Source: Bufo bufo
Lineage: Eukaryota > Chordata > Amphibia > Anura > Bufonidae
NCBI RefSeq assembly: GCF_905171765.1
Contig: NC_053390.1
Location: forward strand, 330,682,294-330,746,293
Direction: 5' to 3'
Length of the DNA: 64,000 nt
A program made the translations under genes and the position numbers. The notes beneath the pieces were generated by a model, which was given only the letters and a program-made list of their open reading frames with translations, was not told the origin of the DNA and did no database searches. Positions 11,849 through 23,098 of the stretch are shown piece by piece. The stretch's first letter is position 1. Every line of letters begins with the position of its first letter.

Positions 11849-13773
11849 CTATGCTAAGTGTACCTGTGTGTGGTACTTCCGGAAACACTCCCCTAAGCAT
11901 AGAGCAGGGTGGTCAGGGCAGTCAGGAAAGAAATAGCGGGTGTCACGCCTTATTCCACTCCTGCTACGGACACAACATTTTTTTTGGGGTGGCGGTTGGT
12001 TTGAGGTACCAGCAACGACACTGGGGAAATGTCGCTCGTGTAGACGGCTCACTACACTGGTGGTTGGGGCCACGGAACCTCCTGGATACAGGAGGTTCTC
12101 GATGATCTCTTCCTGAAATTTGAGGAAGGATCTTGTTCTCCCAGCCTTATTGTAGAGAACAAAACTATTGTACATCGCCAATTAAATTAAATATACAGAC
12201 ACCTTCTTATACCAGCGTCTGGTTCTGCGGGAAAGTAAATAAGGAGCCAACATCTGGTCATTGAAGTCCACCCCTCCCATAAGCAAATTATAGTCGTGGA
12301 CCGAGAGGGGCTTTTCAATGACACGGGTTGCTCGTTCTATTTGGATTGTCGTGTCTGCGTGAATGGAGGAGAGCATGTAAACGTCACGCTTGTCTCTCCA
12401 TTTCACCGCAAGAAGTTCTTCGTTACATAAGGCCGCCCTCTCCCCCCTTGCAAGACGGGTGGTAACGAGCCATTGGGGGAAGCCCCAGCGACTAGGTCGC
12501 GCGGTGCCACAGCAGCCATTCTGTTCTAAAAACAAATGCCTGAAGAGGGGCACACTTATGTAAAAATTGTCCACATAAAGATGGTACCCCTTGCCAAATA
12601 AGGGTGACACCAAGTCCCAGACTGTCTTCCCACTGCTCCCCAGGTAGTCAGGGCAACCGACCGGCTCCAGGGTCTGATCTTTACCCTCATAGACTCGAAA
12701 TTTGTGCGTATAGCCTGTGGCCCTTTCACAGAGCTTATACAAATTGACCCTATACCGGGCGCACTTGCTTGGGATGTATTGTTTGAAGCCAAGGCGCCCG
12801 GTAAAATGTATAAGGGACTCGTCTATGCAGATGTTTTGCTCAGGGGTATACAAATCTGCAAATTTGGTGTTAAAGTAGTCTATGAGGGGCCGAATTTTGT
12901 GGAGCCGGTCAAAAGCTGGGTGGCCTCTGGGACGAGAGGTGCTGTTGTCGCTAAAGTGCAGGAAACGCAGGATGGTCTCAAATCGTGTCCTGGACATGGC
13001 AGCAGAGAAAATGGGCATGTGATGAATTGGGTTCGTGGACCAATATGACCGCAATTCATGCATTTTTGTCAGGCCCATGTTGAGGAGAAGGCCCAGAAAA
13101 GTTTTAAATTCGGAAACTTGGACAGGTTTCCACCGGAAAGACTGGGCATAAAAGCTTCCCGGGTTGGTGGCTATAAATTGAGTGGCATACCGATTTGTTT
13201 CTGCCACGACTAAGTCCAAGAGCTCCGCAGTCAAGAACAGCTCAAAAAACCCCAGTGCTGATCCTATCTGTCTCAACCCGAACTCCAGACTGGGCGGTGA
13301 AAGGGGGAACTACTGGTGCGGCTGAAGTTGGGGGCTGCCAATCAGGGTTTGCCAGCACCTCAGGGACTCTACGGGCCTGTCTGTGCGGTCGCTGCGACGG
13401 GGGAACTAATGCACGTGCCACCGTACCAGCTTCAACTGCCCTTCTGGTGCTCGCCACTTCACCATGTTCTACGGAAGTGCTGGTACTAGGTCCAGGATGG
13501 GCTGCGCTGCTGGTGTATGCCTCACCACATAATCCAACAGCGCCCGCCCCACTCTGCTGCCCTGTGCAACCTGTGGTCTAGCAACATGGGGCCGGGTACG
13601 CATGGTGGTATCAGGGACCTCAACCTCATCGTCCGAACTTTGGGTCAGACTGCCACTGCTTTCTTCAGGTTCGTATTCTGACCCGCTGGATTCGTCAGAT
13701 GAGGTTTCCTATTCCTCATCCGACTGGGTCAGAATCCTGTAGGCCTCTTCAGATGAATACCCCTTATTTGCCA
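11849..13773 (-). pseudogene. piggyBac transposase pseudogene (PGBD-like)
   Basis: The start is the ATG at 13773 (MANKGYSSEEAYRIL, the usual acidic piggyBac N-terminus), with a stop about 20 codons in and further breaks to 13277. From 13276 a clean 364-codon stretch carries the DDE_Tnp_1_7 core: ICIDESLI (first D), LYVDNFYIS (second D), GGVDFNDQM (third D). A single in-frame TAA at 12182-12184 follows 'YKKVSVYLI'. The same frame then continues ('AMYNSFVLYNKAG') to 11849 with the C-terminal Cys/His-rich zinc domain (KKCCVRS...CPDHPALCLGEC). So the catalytic residues survive, but stops and an N-terminal frameshift inactivate it. Confidence 0.9.
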
Positions 13774-14688
13774 TTTGTCAACTAAATTTAGGGGGTATTC
13801 CCTGAGACTACCCAAGAAAAAAAGCAAACCTGTCTTACAAATGGGAGGCTAGCGAAGTACCGGAAGCCGCTGTGATTGCTAAAAAAATATCAAAACTGAT
13901 TTTTTTTTATCGCCGCAGCGCTTGTAAAAAGTGATTGTGCAGTGATAAAAAAAATATATATATTTTTTGTCACTGCGGCGGGGTGGGCGTGGGTGAACGC
14001 ACGTGTGGGCGACCGATCAGGCAAACACTGCGTTTTGGGTGGAGGGCGAACTAAGGTAACACTAATACTATTATAGATCTGACTGTGATCAGTTCTGATC
14101 ACTTACAGATACTATAAAAGTACCAATGCTGATTAGCGTACGCTAATCAGCGAATCAGTGACTGCGGTGCGGTGGGCTGGGCCCTGACCGACGCTAACTA
14201 CCTAACAAAGGGGCCTAAACTAACCTAAAACCTAACAGTCAATACTAGTGGAAAAAAAAGTGATCACTTTTTTCCCTTTCACTAGTGATTGACAGGGGGT
14301 TAATGGGGGTGATGGGGGGTGATCTGGGGCTAAGTGTAGTGTTTGGTGTGTACTCACAGTGATGTCTGCTCCTCTGCTGGGACCAACCGACGAAAAGGAC
14401 CAGCAGAGGAGCACAGAAGCCATTTAACACCTTATATTTATAAATATAAGGTGTTAAATGGCTTCTGATTCGATTTTTTAAAAGTCACCAACCTGCCAGC
14501 GATGATCATTGGCTGGCAGGCTGGTGACGACCTTCTGATGCAACGATTCCCGGCCCGCACTGCGCATGTGCGGGCCGGCTCTGCCCGAAATCTCGCGTCT
14601 TGCGAGAGGACGCGCCGACGCGTCCAGGAGGAATAACAGGGCCGCCGCCAGGACGCAATCCTGCGTGCGGCGGTCCTGAGGAGGTTAA

Positions 14689-15476
14689 CCCCTTCCATGC
14701 CGTGGTCCTTAGGGACCGCTGTATGGAGGGGCTAAGCATCGGGCTGCTGCTCTGCTGTGGCAGCGGCCCGATGCTTGAAGGGTAAATTGAGGGAGGGATC
14801 TCCCTTCCCATCGGGTCGCTGAGCGAAGGAGATGCAGAGCACGCAGCAACCCCCCTACACCCACCCCCCTTTCAGGATGGCAGAGTGGGAGCGGGAAGAG
14901 TGTTAGCTGTAATGTCCAGCTAACACTCTGCTTGAAACGGTCGACATCGGTGCTGGGACTGCTGTCTGGAAGGGGCTAACCATCGGGCCGCTGCTCTGCC
15001 CTGCCCTTTTTACATAAAACTGTATATCAGTCCTGCTCTATAACTTGTTGTCTGCAGATTACATTGCATTTTCATGGTGACTGATTCATTTTAATTATTA
15101 ACTCTGCAGCAATGACCTGATTTGATTCCCCCTCTCCTGGTCCTGGCAGCTCTACTTTCTCGTGTCGGTGCCATGCTTGAAAGACTTGCCTAGCTAATGA
15201 ATTGAGCCAGACCGCCAGCCCCTTTCAAGCACGTCACTGACACAGAGAACGAGAAAAAGCCCCCTGTCTGTGTTCTAACAGCATAAGCGGTCCTGCAGAT
15301 TTCATAATTAAAGTACATTAGAAAGTTCAGTTCACTCTTATTTGAAAAACATCCAAGTTATATTTTAACCACTAATTCTTCATAGCTTCAAGATCTCTGT
15401 TTTTCGTCATTGAACTAGACAATGGATGAAAACCTTTCCTGCTGACATGTTGCTCACATAGCTGCATGGCCATTAA
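14689..15476. other. No gene; diverged repeat
   Basis: Contains the second copy (14870-14960) of the repeat that flanks the piggyBac on the left. A 'cgggctgctgctctgc' word pair at 14740 and 14985 suggests internal duplication. Nothing else recognised. Confidence 0.35.
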
Positions 15477-15794
15477 AGGGGTTATCTAGGAATTGATAAT
15501 GATGCCCTATCCTCTGGCAACTCCGCTGGTGAGCACAGCGCTGTACATTGAACAGCAGCTGTGCTCGCTAGCGCAGCTCAGTCCCATTGACTTAAATCGG
15601 GATGAGCTGCAACTAGGCCATATGACCGATCTACGGTGATGTCACATGGCCTACGAAGAGGCTGAGGCGCTCAAGGAGCGTCGGCCTCTTCTAATAGATG
15701 ATCGGCAGGGGTCCTGGATGTCGGGATCCCACGATCTGATATTGAAAACCTATTCAGAGAATAGGACATCAATATAAACTTCCGCGTAACCCCT
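15477..15794. mobile_element. TTAA-flanked MITE, ends AGGGGTTA
   Basis: TTAA lies at 15473-15476 and 15795-15798, with inverted ends AGGGGTTATCTAGG / ...CGTAACCCCT. No coding content. The TTAA duplication fits piggyBac or Kolobok mobilisation. Similar ends occur at 29865-30194, 33142 and 50642. Confidence 0.8.
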
Positions 15795-16265
15795 TTAACA
15801 AAATAGACACAAATGTTCACTCATGATTCTTGCCCTTGTGTGAGCAGGACAAAGTCTATATAGATTTTTATTCTATGAAAGAATAAAGGTCTCCATTCAG
15901 TAACTGCAAGCAGAGATTTAACTGAAGAAGTAAAGGTATTTTCCGGGTCAGATTGGCGGGAGTCCGATTGCAGGAACCCTGCCAATCAGCTGTTTGAGGT
16001 GGCCGTGGTGCTCCTGTGAGCACTGCCGCCTCCTTGCAGCTTACCAAGCTGCCCCCAACAAACCTGCTGATCAGTGGAGGTGTTGTGAGTCGGCACCTGC
16101 CAATCTGATATTGATGATCTATCCTGAGGAAAAGCCATCAATACCAAAATCTTGGAAAACCCCTTTAATACAAAGGGTATATTTGAATATACTTTTTCTT
16201 ATACAATTTATATATTTACTGAAACCGGAATACCTCTTTAGTTTAATGATCAGTGGTAATAATTA
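15795..16265. other. No gene recognised
   Basis: A 'ggaaaacccctttaata' word at about 16155 looks like a lone right end of the AGGGGTT MITE family. Nothing else is supported. Confidence 0.3.
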
Positions 16266-16589
16266 CAGTATCTCACATATTTTATTATATCTTTTCATGG
16301 GACAACACTGAAGATATGACACTTTGATACAATGTAAAGTAGTCAGTGTACAGCTTGTATAACCGTGTAAATGTTGTGTGCCCTCAAAATAACTCACACA
16401 GCCATTAATGTCTAAACCACTGGCAACAAAAGTGAGTACATCCCTAAGTGAAAATGGCCAAATTGTGCCCAATTAGCCATTTTCCCTCCCAGTGTCATGT
16501 GACTCGTTAGTGTTACAAGGTCTCAGGTGTGAATGGGGAGCAGATATGTTAAGTGTTTTATCGCTCTCATACTGGTCACTGGAAGTTCA

Positions 16590-17680
16590 ACATGGCACCT
16601 GATGGCAAAGAACTCTCTGAGGATATGAAAAAAAGAATTGTACATAAAGATGACTTAGGTCTGTGATGGCTAACTTCTGGCACTCCAGCTGTGGTAAAAC
16701 TACAACTCCCAAGGTGCACACTTGCTTGGCCGTTCACAGCACTCCATAGAAATGAATGGATCATGCTGGGAGTCGTAGTTTCACCACAGCTTGAGTGCCG
16801 GAGGTTAGCCATCACTGGCATAGGCTATAAGAAGATTGCCAGCACCCTGAAACTGAGCTGCAGCATGGTGGCCAAGACCAAAAAGCAGTTTAACAAGACA
16901 GGTTCCACTCAGAACAGGCCTCGCCATGGTTGACCAAAGAAGTTAAGTGCACTTGCTCAGCGTCATATCCAGAGGTTGTGTTTTCAAAGTAGGTGCTCAG
17001 AACAATACGCCGCACACTGCATCAAATTGGACTGCATGGCTGTCGTCCCAGAAGGAAGCCTCTTCTAAAGATGATGCACAAGAAAGCCTGCAAACTGTTT
17101 GCTGAAGACAAGCAGACTAAGGACATGGATTACTAGAACCATGTCCTGTGGTCTGATAAGACCAAGAGAAACTTATTTGGCTCAGATGGTGTCAAGCAAG
17201 TGTGCCAGCAACCAGGTGAGGAGTATAAAGACAAGAGTGTCTTACCTACAGTCAAGCATGGTGGTGGGAGTGTCATGGTTTGGGGCTGCATGAGTGCTGC
17301 CGGCTGTGGGGAGCAACAGTTCATTGAGGGAACCATGAATACCAACATGTACTGTGACATACTGAAGCAGAGCATGATCCCCTCCCTTCGGAAACTGGGC
17401 CGCAGGGCAGTATTCCAACATGATAAGGACGCCAAACACCTCCAAGACGACCACGGTCTTGCTAAAGAAACTAAGGGTAAAGGAGCTGAACTGGCCAAGG
17501 ATGTCTCCAGACCTAAACCCTACTGAGCATCTGTGCGGTATCCTCAAACGGAAGGTGGAGGAGCACAAGGTCTAACATCCACCAGCTCTGTGATGTCGTC
17601 ATGGAGGAGTAGAAGAGGCTTCCAGTGGCAACATGTGAAGCTCTAGTGAACTCCATGCCCAAGACAGTTAAGGCAGTGCT
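16590..17680 (+). pseudogene. Tc1 transposase pseudogene
   Basis: Plus-strand pieces in order: start region 'MAPDGKELSEDMKKRIV', then 'IGYKKIASTLKLSCSMVAK' (HTH) after the nested MITE, 'WSDKTKRNLFG' (first catalytic D), 'VKHGGGSVMVWGCMSAAG', 'FQHDKDAKH' (second D) and 'DLNPTEHL' (E). The triad survives, but several frameshifts, stops and the 157-bp insertion at 16661-16817 abolish the frame. Confidence 0.85.
16661..16817. mobile_element. hAT MITE, copy 1 of 3 (157 bp)
   Basis: Ends CTGTGATGGCTAAC and inverted GTTAGCCATCACTG. The interior is an imperfect palindrome ('ccagctgtggtaaaactacaactccca' against its complement). It interrupts the Tc1 HTH codons. Flanks ACTTAGGT and GCATAGGC are a worn 8-bp duplication (5 of 8). 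Its length is identical to the copy at 56127-56283. Confidence 0.85.
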
Positions 17681-17955
17681 GGAAAATAATGGTGGCCACA
17701 CAAAATATTGTCACTTTGGGCACAATTTGGCCATTTTCACTTAGGAGTGTACTCACTTTTGTTGCCAGAGGTTTAGACATTAATGGCTGTGTGTTGAGTT
17801 ATTTTGACGGCACACAAGATTTACACTGTTATACAAGCTGTACACTGACTACTTTACATTATATCAAAGTGTCATATTTTCGGTGTTGTCCCATAAAAGA
17901 TCTATTAAAATATTTGCAAAAATGAGAGGAGTGTACTCACCTTTGTGAGACACTG

Positions 17956-20339
17956 TATAAAAAAACATATACAGAGGGCTCTAGACTAACTCTTTGACTC
18001 TTAGCCCTCAGTTACTAGATGTGATTTAGATAGAATTACAGCCATGGCCATAAAATGTAATATCTGTTATCTAAGTAAGAGTACAGGAGTACAGTATTGC
18101 ATATGAAATACAGGCTAATTATTCTAAAAGCATTAATCAATTTGGTAAGAACCCTTCAGCTGTAATACCATCTCATTACAGTGGTCACAGTCGAGCTCAT
18201 GAGAACAGTATATAGTTGTTAAAAAAAGAAAAAAGTATATTTTAAAAAAAGTATCTTCGTCTCATTGGTTATTTCCAAAAAAAAACATTTAGAAGTGCTT
18301 GGAACTGAAAGGGATGGTAAATACATTTTTTAGACTGAAAGCTGAAGTGGATTGATTAGGAACAATTTTGTTCTGTTTTATACAATAAAGAGAGATGAAC
18401 TATACCGTGCCCTGAGCCAATTTGCAGAGCAACCTCTCCTCGCTAATTGCTGCTAGACAAATGTAGAAGCACACTCTTATGTAAGTAGAGAAATCCATTT
18501 ACCAAACCATGACATTTAACTAGAGAACACAAAAGGTGGATTTTTTCCATTACTCTTCGTATTAGCCCAGCTACATTCCACCTGTGACCCTAGTTTTATA
18601 AGTACCATGCTTTTCTATACAATTCCATATTTATATTTACTAGGAAAAGTGCTCGGATTGTAAAACATTAAGAAAACCCACTTAGTACCATAACCAAACT
18701 CATTAGTTCCCAATAATGGTCCAAAATGTAGAAGCCATATTAAATTTAGTACAACATTCCAGTCAATCTTCCGCAAGAGGCAACTATTGTACTTTTGAAC
18801 CAATGCTTATGAAGATGATGCTTACAAGGACATTTCACATATCTCTGGGCTCCCCATTACAGAACTTTACAGACGTGTATGCGCCCTTGCACTAACTCTG
18901 ATGTCGTATAAAGGCATACAGAGCTGTTTTTTTCTGTTGGATTTTTTTATGGACAAAATAACGTGGTCATAAAAGGCAGGCAGTCGACCACATGTACCAC
19001 AGAAACATTCTACACGGGGGAGCCAAATGTGTGGATGTAATCGGCTATATAAAGCAAACATTTATAAAGAAAAAATGGTGCACTACAATGGAAAATGCAA
19101 TTGACAATATATGGCTAAACCCCCACACTGATATTAAAATGAGACTTTTGCCAATATATTCTTATATCAAGAACATACCGAAGCTCGCGCACCCCGTCAA
19201 GGTCTCTCAAAGTGGCACGGGACCTAACGCTAACCTACCTGTGCCATATGAGCAATTACGGATAGGGGCATAGATTCCGACACACAGCCAACAACTCCGA
19301 GTTGCCTCCAGTGTGAAATCACACATACAATGGGAGGAGGCTGTGAGTCCCACCGATCACCGGCTCATGTGCACCTGAATGTTACCATTAAATCAAAATC
19401 CAGGCACATTCAAAACTGGAGTTGCCACACCTCCAGGTACACATAAGACAAAATAACGTGGTAATAAAAGGCAGAAAGATACTCAAAACCCCATATGCTG
19501 TTGGGCATATATTTGGATTTGGTTCCCCCATGTAGGATGTTTCTGTGGTACATGTGGTCCGCTGCCAGCATCCGCCATTGTATGCATTATTGCTGGGGAT
19601 TTCTGTTCGGATCACATGTGCAGTATTTGCTCCCCCGATTATATATGCGCAACAGCATATGGGGTTTTGAGCATCTTTCTACCTTTTATGACATTATTAT
19701 GTTATTTTGTCTGTACATGCATGCCTAGAGGTTGGATTTTTTTATGGAAAGAAAATATTGCTCCATCAGATGGTATATCATGAAGCCTCTGGGAAGCACT
19801 TTTACTAATGTGAGTGCACACAAAATGGGACAAAATATGGCAAAATACTGGCACATGTAGCTTTGAAAAAATAGCCAGTGCGCCTAGTTTGCCAATGAGG
19901 TGTGGCTTGTCACAAGGGGTTGGAAAGAGGTGTGACTTAAAGTGCAACATTTTGCGCCAAACTTGCAGTGCAATTCTGGTGTAAATTTCTAACTCAAAGT
20001 AAGCCCACCAATAGCTGGTAAGAAGTTAACAAAAGTGTCTAGCCCTGAACATTTTATCATCCAGCCTGAGTCCCTGTGATAAATCTGGCGCATTTTTAGA
20101 GTAAACCTACTTCAATTTATAGGTGGTATAAACTTAGACTAGCTTTTTTGGCGTATAAATCTGGTGCAGGACTTACGATACTCCAAATTTACAAAGGTCC
20201 ATGCGCCAGAATAGTAAATTAGTCTAACATTAAGATAGTGATTAAGTACGACACTATTAGTATATCTGTACTAAGGTGGCCCTGCCATCATTTACGCAAT
20301 GACAACTCTACGGCAGCTATGAGCTTGTGATTTCAGTTA
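17956..20339. other. No gene; one inverted repeat
   Basis: No gene recognised in 2.4 kb. An inverted repeat pairs about 19450-19502 with 19650-19715 ('ctcaaaaccccatatgctgttg' and complement), and 18955-18965 repeats 'aaaataacgtggt' of 19448. This looks like a diverged fold-back MITE about 280 bp long plus a fragment. Confidence 0.5.
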
Positions 20340-20719
20340 GGGCCTATTCACACGACCGTATGAACGGATCCGTACCTGTTCTGCAATTTTGAGGAAGGTC
20401 TGCGGATCCATTCATTTCTAACTGCCCTCAAAAGATGCGGACAGCACACTGTGTGCTGTCCGCATCAGTTATTCCGTACCGCGGCTACGCAAAAATAAAC
20501 CTCTATGTCCAATATTTGTCCGCAGAAAACGTTCCGTGTACCCACACAAGTCTATGGGTCCGCAAAAATGCTGATTACTATGGAAATATTTCCATATGTA
20601 ATCTGCATTTATGCGGATCGATATCCGCAATTTTATTTACCCAGCCCCAAATAAAAATTGATACTTTATCAGACAGGTCTGTCTAGACAAAATCAGACAG
20701 AGAAAATCCATTTTGTCAG

Positions 20720-21287
20720 ATGGCAGACATGGCTTTCTCTGTAGAGCGTATGATTGTGCTCATCCAGGAAAGAGTGGAACTTTTGGACACTCCTTCCGAA
20801 TTGTACCACGACCGTGTCCGTAAGGATAGGTCGTGGTACGAATTGGCAGAAATACTGATGCCAGACGAGTGGGCAAAGGGAGATGCCAAAGTCCATAAAA
20901 GAATTGGTAAGTAAACTTAAAACTTTAATATTTCTAGATTTATTTTTTACATTAAAATAGGGTTTATGATGAACAGAGACACTTGCGCTGCCATTAGGTA
21001 TATCTCTGAGGCTGATGTTATCACCTTGTTTGCTGCTGCCTAGTATTGGGGTGAGTGTCCAACCTGCTCTCACCGATAATGGATGGCTGATAGCTATATA
21101 TATATGTATAGGGCAGCGCGCTAGGTGAGAGTTAGAGCAAGAAGCGTCTCATCAGATCTATACAGCGCTTCCTGGAACAGCGGCTATTCATCAGATAACA
21201 GGTAGAGATCTCATAATTAGTGTCCTGTGTATATACATGTAATAATCCTCACCCTCCCATACCCTCTCTGTATGCCAGCGCCGGTAT

Positions 21288-21319
<32 letters not shown>

Positions 21320-21937
21320 AAATAGGGTTTAGGTTGTCTAGCATGTGCAGCATCCTCAGAGAAGTTTGCAAACTTCTCTGAGCATCCTGCTCTTATTTTC
21401 TAAGTGCACGAGCATGATGTCAGTTTTATCTAGTCTACATGTATGTAGGTTATAGCATGTACAGCAAACTTCTCTGAGCATGCTGCACATGCTAAATACT
21501 ACATTAAAATAAAATTCACACAAAAATGTACAAAATTAAATAATTGGTTTTTAGTTATTTTTTTCACAGTAAAAAATCTTAAGACAAGATGGCATTCCTG
21601 CCGGGATCAGTTTAGAAGACAAGAAACTGCCCGGAAAGGGCGAAGTGGGGATAGTGGTGGGAAAAAAAGAAAAAACCTTATCTCTACACTCAAGTTTCTA
21701 AAACCAATATTTGAATTTAGACCGTAAGTTTTTTTGCAGGAAGATGAACCTGCAGAAAGCCAGTCAGCAGAGAGTATGTTGGTCATGCCCCCACAGGAGT
21801 CCTCCTCTCCGGCACCAACTTCTCCTATGCCTGCTACTCCACTGGCCTGTTTCGGGATCAAATACTGGAGACCTGGTAGACAGTCAGGTTCGAGTATTTA
21901 TCCCGAAACAGGCCTGAGTGTCAGGAGGACTCGATAA
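20720..21937 (+). pseudogene. Harbinger MADF/Myb-like DNA-binding partner, broken
   Basis: Exon 1 (20720-20905) encodes 'MADMAFSVERMIVLIQERVELLD...KDRSWYELAEILM', a MADF-type trihelix that in Harbinger elements binds the ends and brings in the transposase. It ends in a gtaagt donor. Exon 2 begins after the acceptor at about 21569 with 'VKNLKTRWHSCRDQFRRQ'. Reading through, an in-frame TAA at about 21724 follows 'FEFRP', after which 'VFLQEDEPAESQSAES' continues in the same frame to 21937. So one stop breaks an otherwise readable gene. A small inverted repeat (about 21846-21911) lies near the end. Confidence 0.8.
21293..21320. repeat. (TA)n microsatellite
   Basis: A run of TA dinucleotides within the intron of the Harbinger MADF gene. 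Confidence 0.9.
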
Positions 21938-22320
21938 TGTTGGGAATGGGGCCTTTTTTACAAAGGGTCCCAAGATCTCGCCAACATATGTGTGTGGATT
22001 CAGTCACAGCGGTATTGGAGCTTTTTGCAGGCCCTCAAATGCCTATGCATTATGCTTATAATTTTCTTAATGATGCCAGGAAACAACTGCATTTACCAGC
22101 TGCTTCAGCCTATGTATCAGGGTAAAAGGGCTACACAGGTCTTCCCTGATGCCTCTACCTCTTCAACAGAACCATATTCCTTCTCCCGTGACCTTTATGA
22201 ATTATAATTTTTTTATGTTAAATAAATATATATATATTTTTAAATAAATAAAATAGTATCTATTTCTTTATTAAAATTTGTATTTTAAAAAAGCATACTA
22301 ACGTGTTACAAACGCTAGTG

Positions 22321-22476
22321 CAGGGGTATGCAAGCTCTGGCACTGCATCTGTGGTGATACTAAGACTCCCAGCATACTCCATTAATTTCTATGTTGGTCT
22401 GTAAACAGCAAACAAGTTTCCATTTTGGGAGTTTTAATTTAACCACAGCTGTAGTGCCAGAGGTTAGCCATCACAG
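22321..22476. mobile_element. hAT MITE, copy 2 of 3 (diverged)
   Basis: The right end GTTAGCCATCACAG and the internal 'ctgtggt...ctcccagca...ccacagctgtagtgcc' match the 157-bp family at 16661 and 56127. The length is 156 bp. Flanks CGCTAGTG and CTTTAGTA agree at 5 of 8. Located inside the Harbinger element. Confidence 0.7.
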
Positions 22477-23098
22477 CTTTAGTACATACCTTACACACTG
22501 CAGTTGGGGTCAGGCATTGACTTCCTTGATAGACACCTATGGGGCATTAGGCCCCTTTCACACCGGCGAGAATTCCCTGCGGGTGATATGAGTGAGGTGA
22601 ACGCATTGCACCTGCACTGAATCCTGACCCATTCACTTTAAATGGGGCTGTGCAGATGAGCGTTGATTTTCACGCATCACTTGTGCTTAGCGTGAAATTC
22701 GCAGCATGTTCTATAATCTGCGTTTTTCATGCAACCCAGGCCCCATAGAAATTATTTGGAGATGTGGACGCGCATGCACAGTGCTATCCCATTCACTTTT
22801 ATTGGCACAGCCGGGAGCTCTGCCTGGTGGTGGCCGGACCCCTGGAAACACAGGGATCACCAGCCACAAATGTCCCCATTCCGTTCTCCTTGTTGCTGCG
22901 CTATCAATGGAATAGCATAAAGTATGTTTCTGTATTCTAATTATGAGTTATTAGTCAGTTTTTTCCAAAATTATTAAATGAAAAATGTAATTTTTAATTT
23001 TTTTTTTAAACTAAGCTCGCAAGCCCACATCAAGGGTCCTCATTCTCTTGCAAGTCCCTAATCTAATCTAACAATATGAGAACTAACAAACTAAAAAT

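Larger units (their letters stand above)
9501..14688. mobile_element. piggyBac element with TTAA target sites
   Basis: TTAA lies at both limits (9501-9504 and 14685-14688), and just inside are short inverted ends: CCACCTCAG on the left and CCTCCTCAG, inverted, on the right. TTAA duplication plus a piggyBac transposase between the ends identify the superfamily. The left third is filled by a large palindrome and an extra copy of its arm (10900-11140). The right side has a further hairpin at 14380-14470 and GC-rich inverted repeats near the end. The boundary call rests on short ends, so it is good but not certain. Confidence 0.7.
16266..17955 (+). mobile_element. Tc1-like transposon 1
   Basis: TA dinucleotides flank ends beginning CAGT(A/G)TCTCACA. 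Terminal inverted repeats are over 180 bp ('gggacaacac', 'gtaaagtagtcagtg', 'cattaatggctgtg' are shared in inverse order). The left repeat lacks about 30 bp that the right one retains. This is a long-repeat Tc1 type. It contains the broken transposase and a nested hAT MITE. Confidence 0.9.

Noticed and set aside
16310..17940. Independent small genes suggested by short open frames in the Tc1 ends
   Set aside because: The frames read the terminal inverted repeats, so similar peptides appear at both ends.
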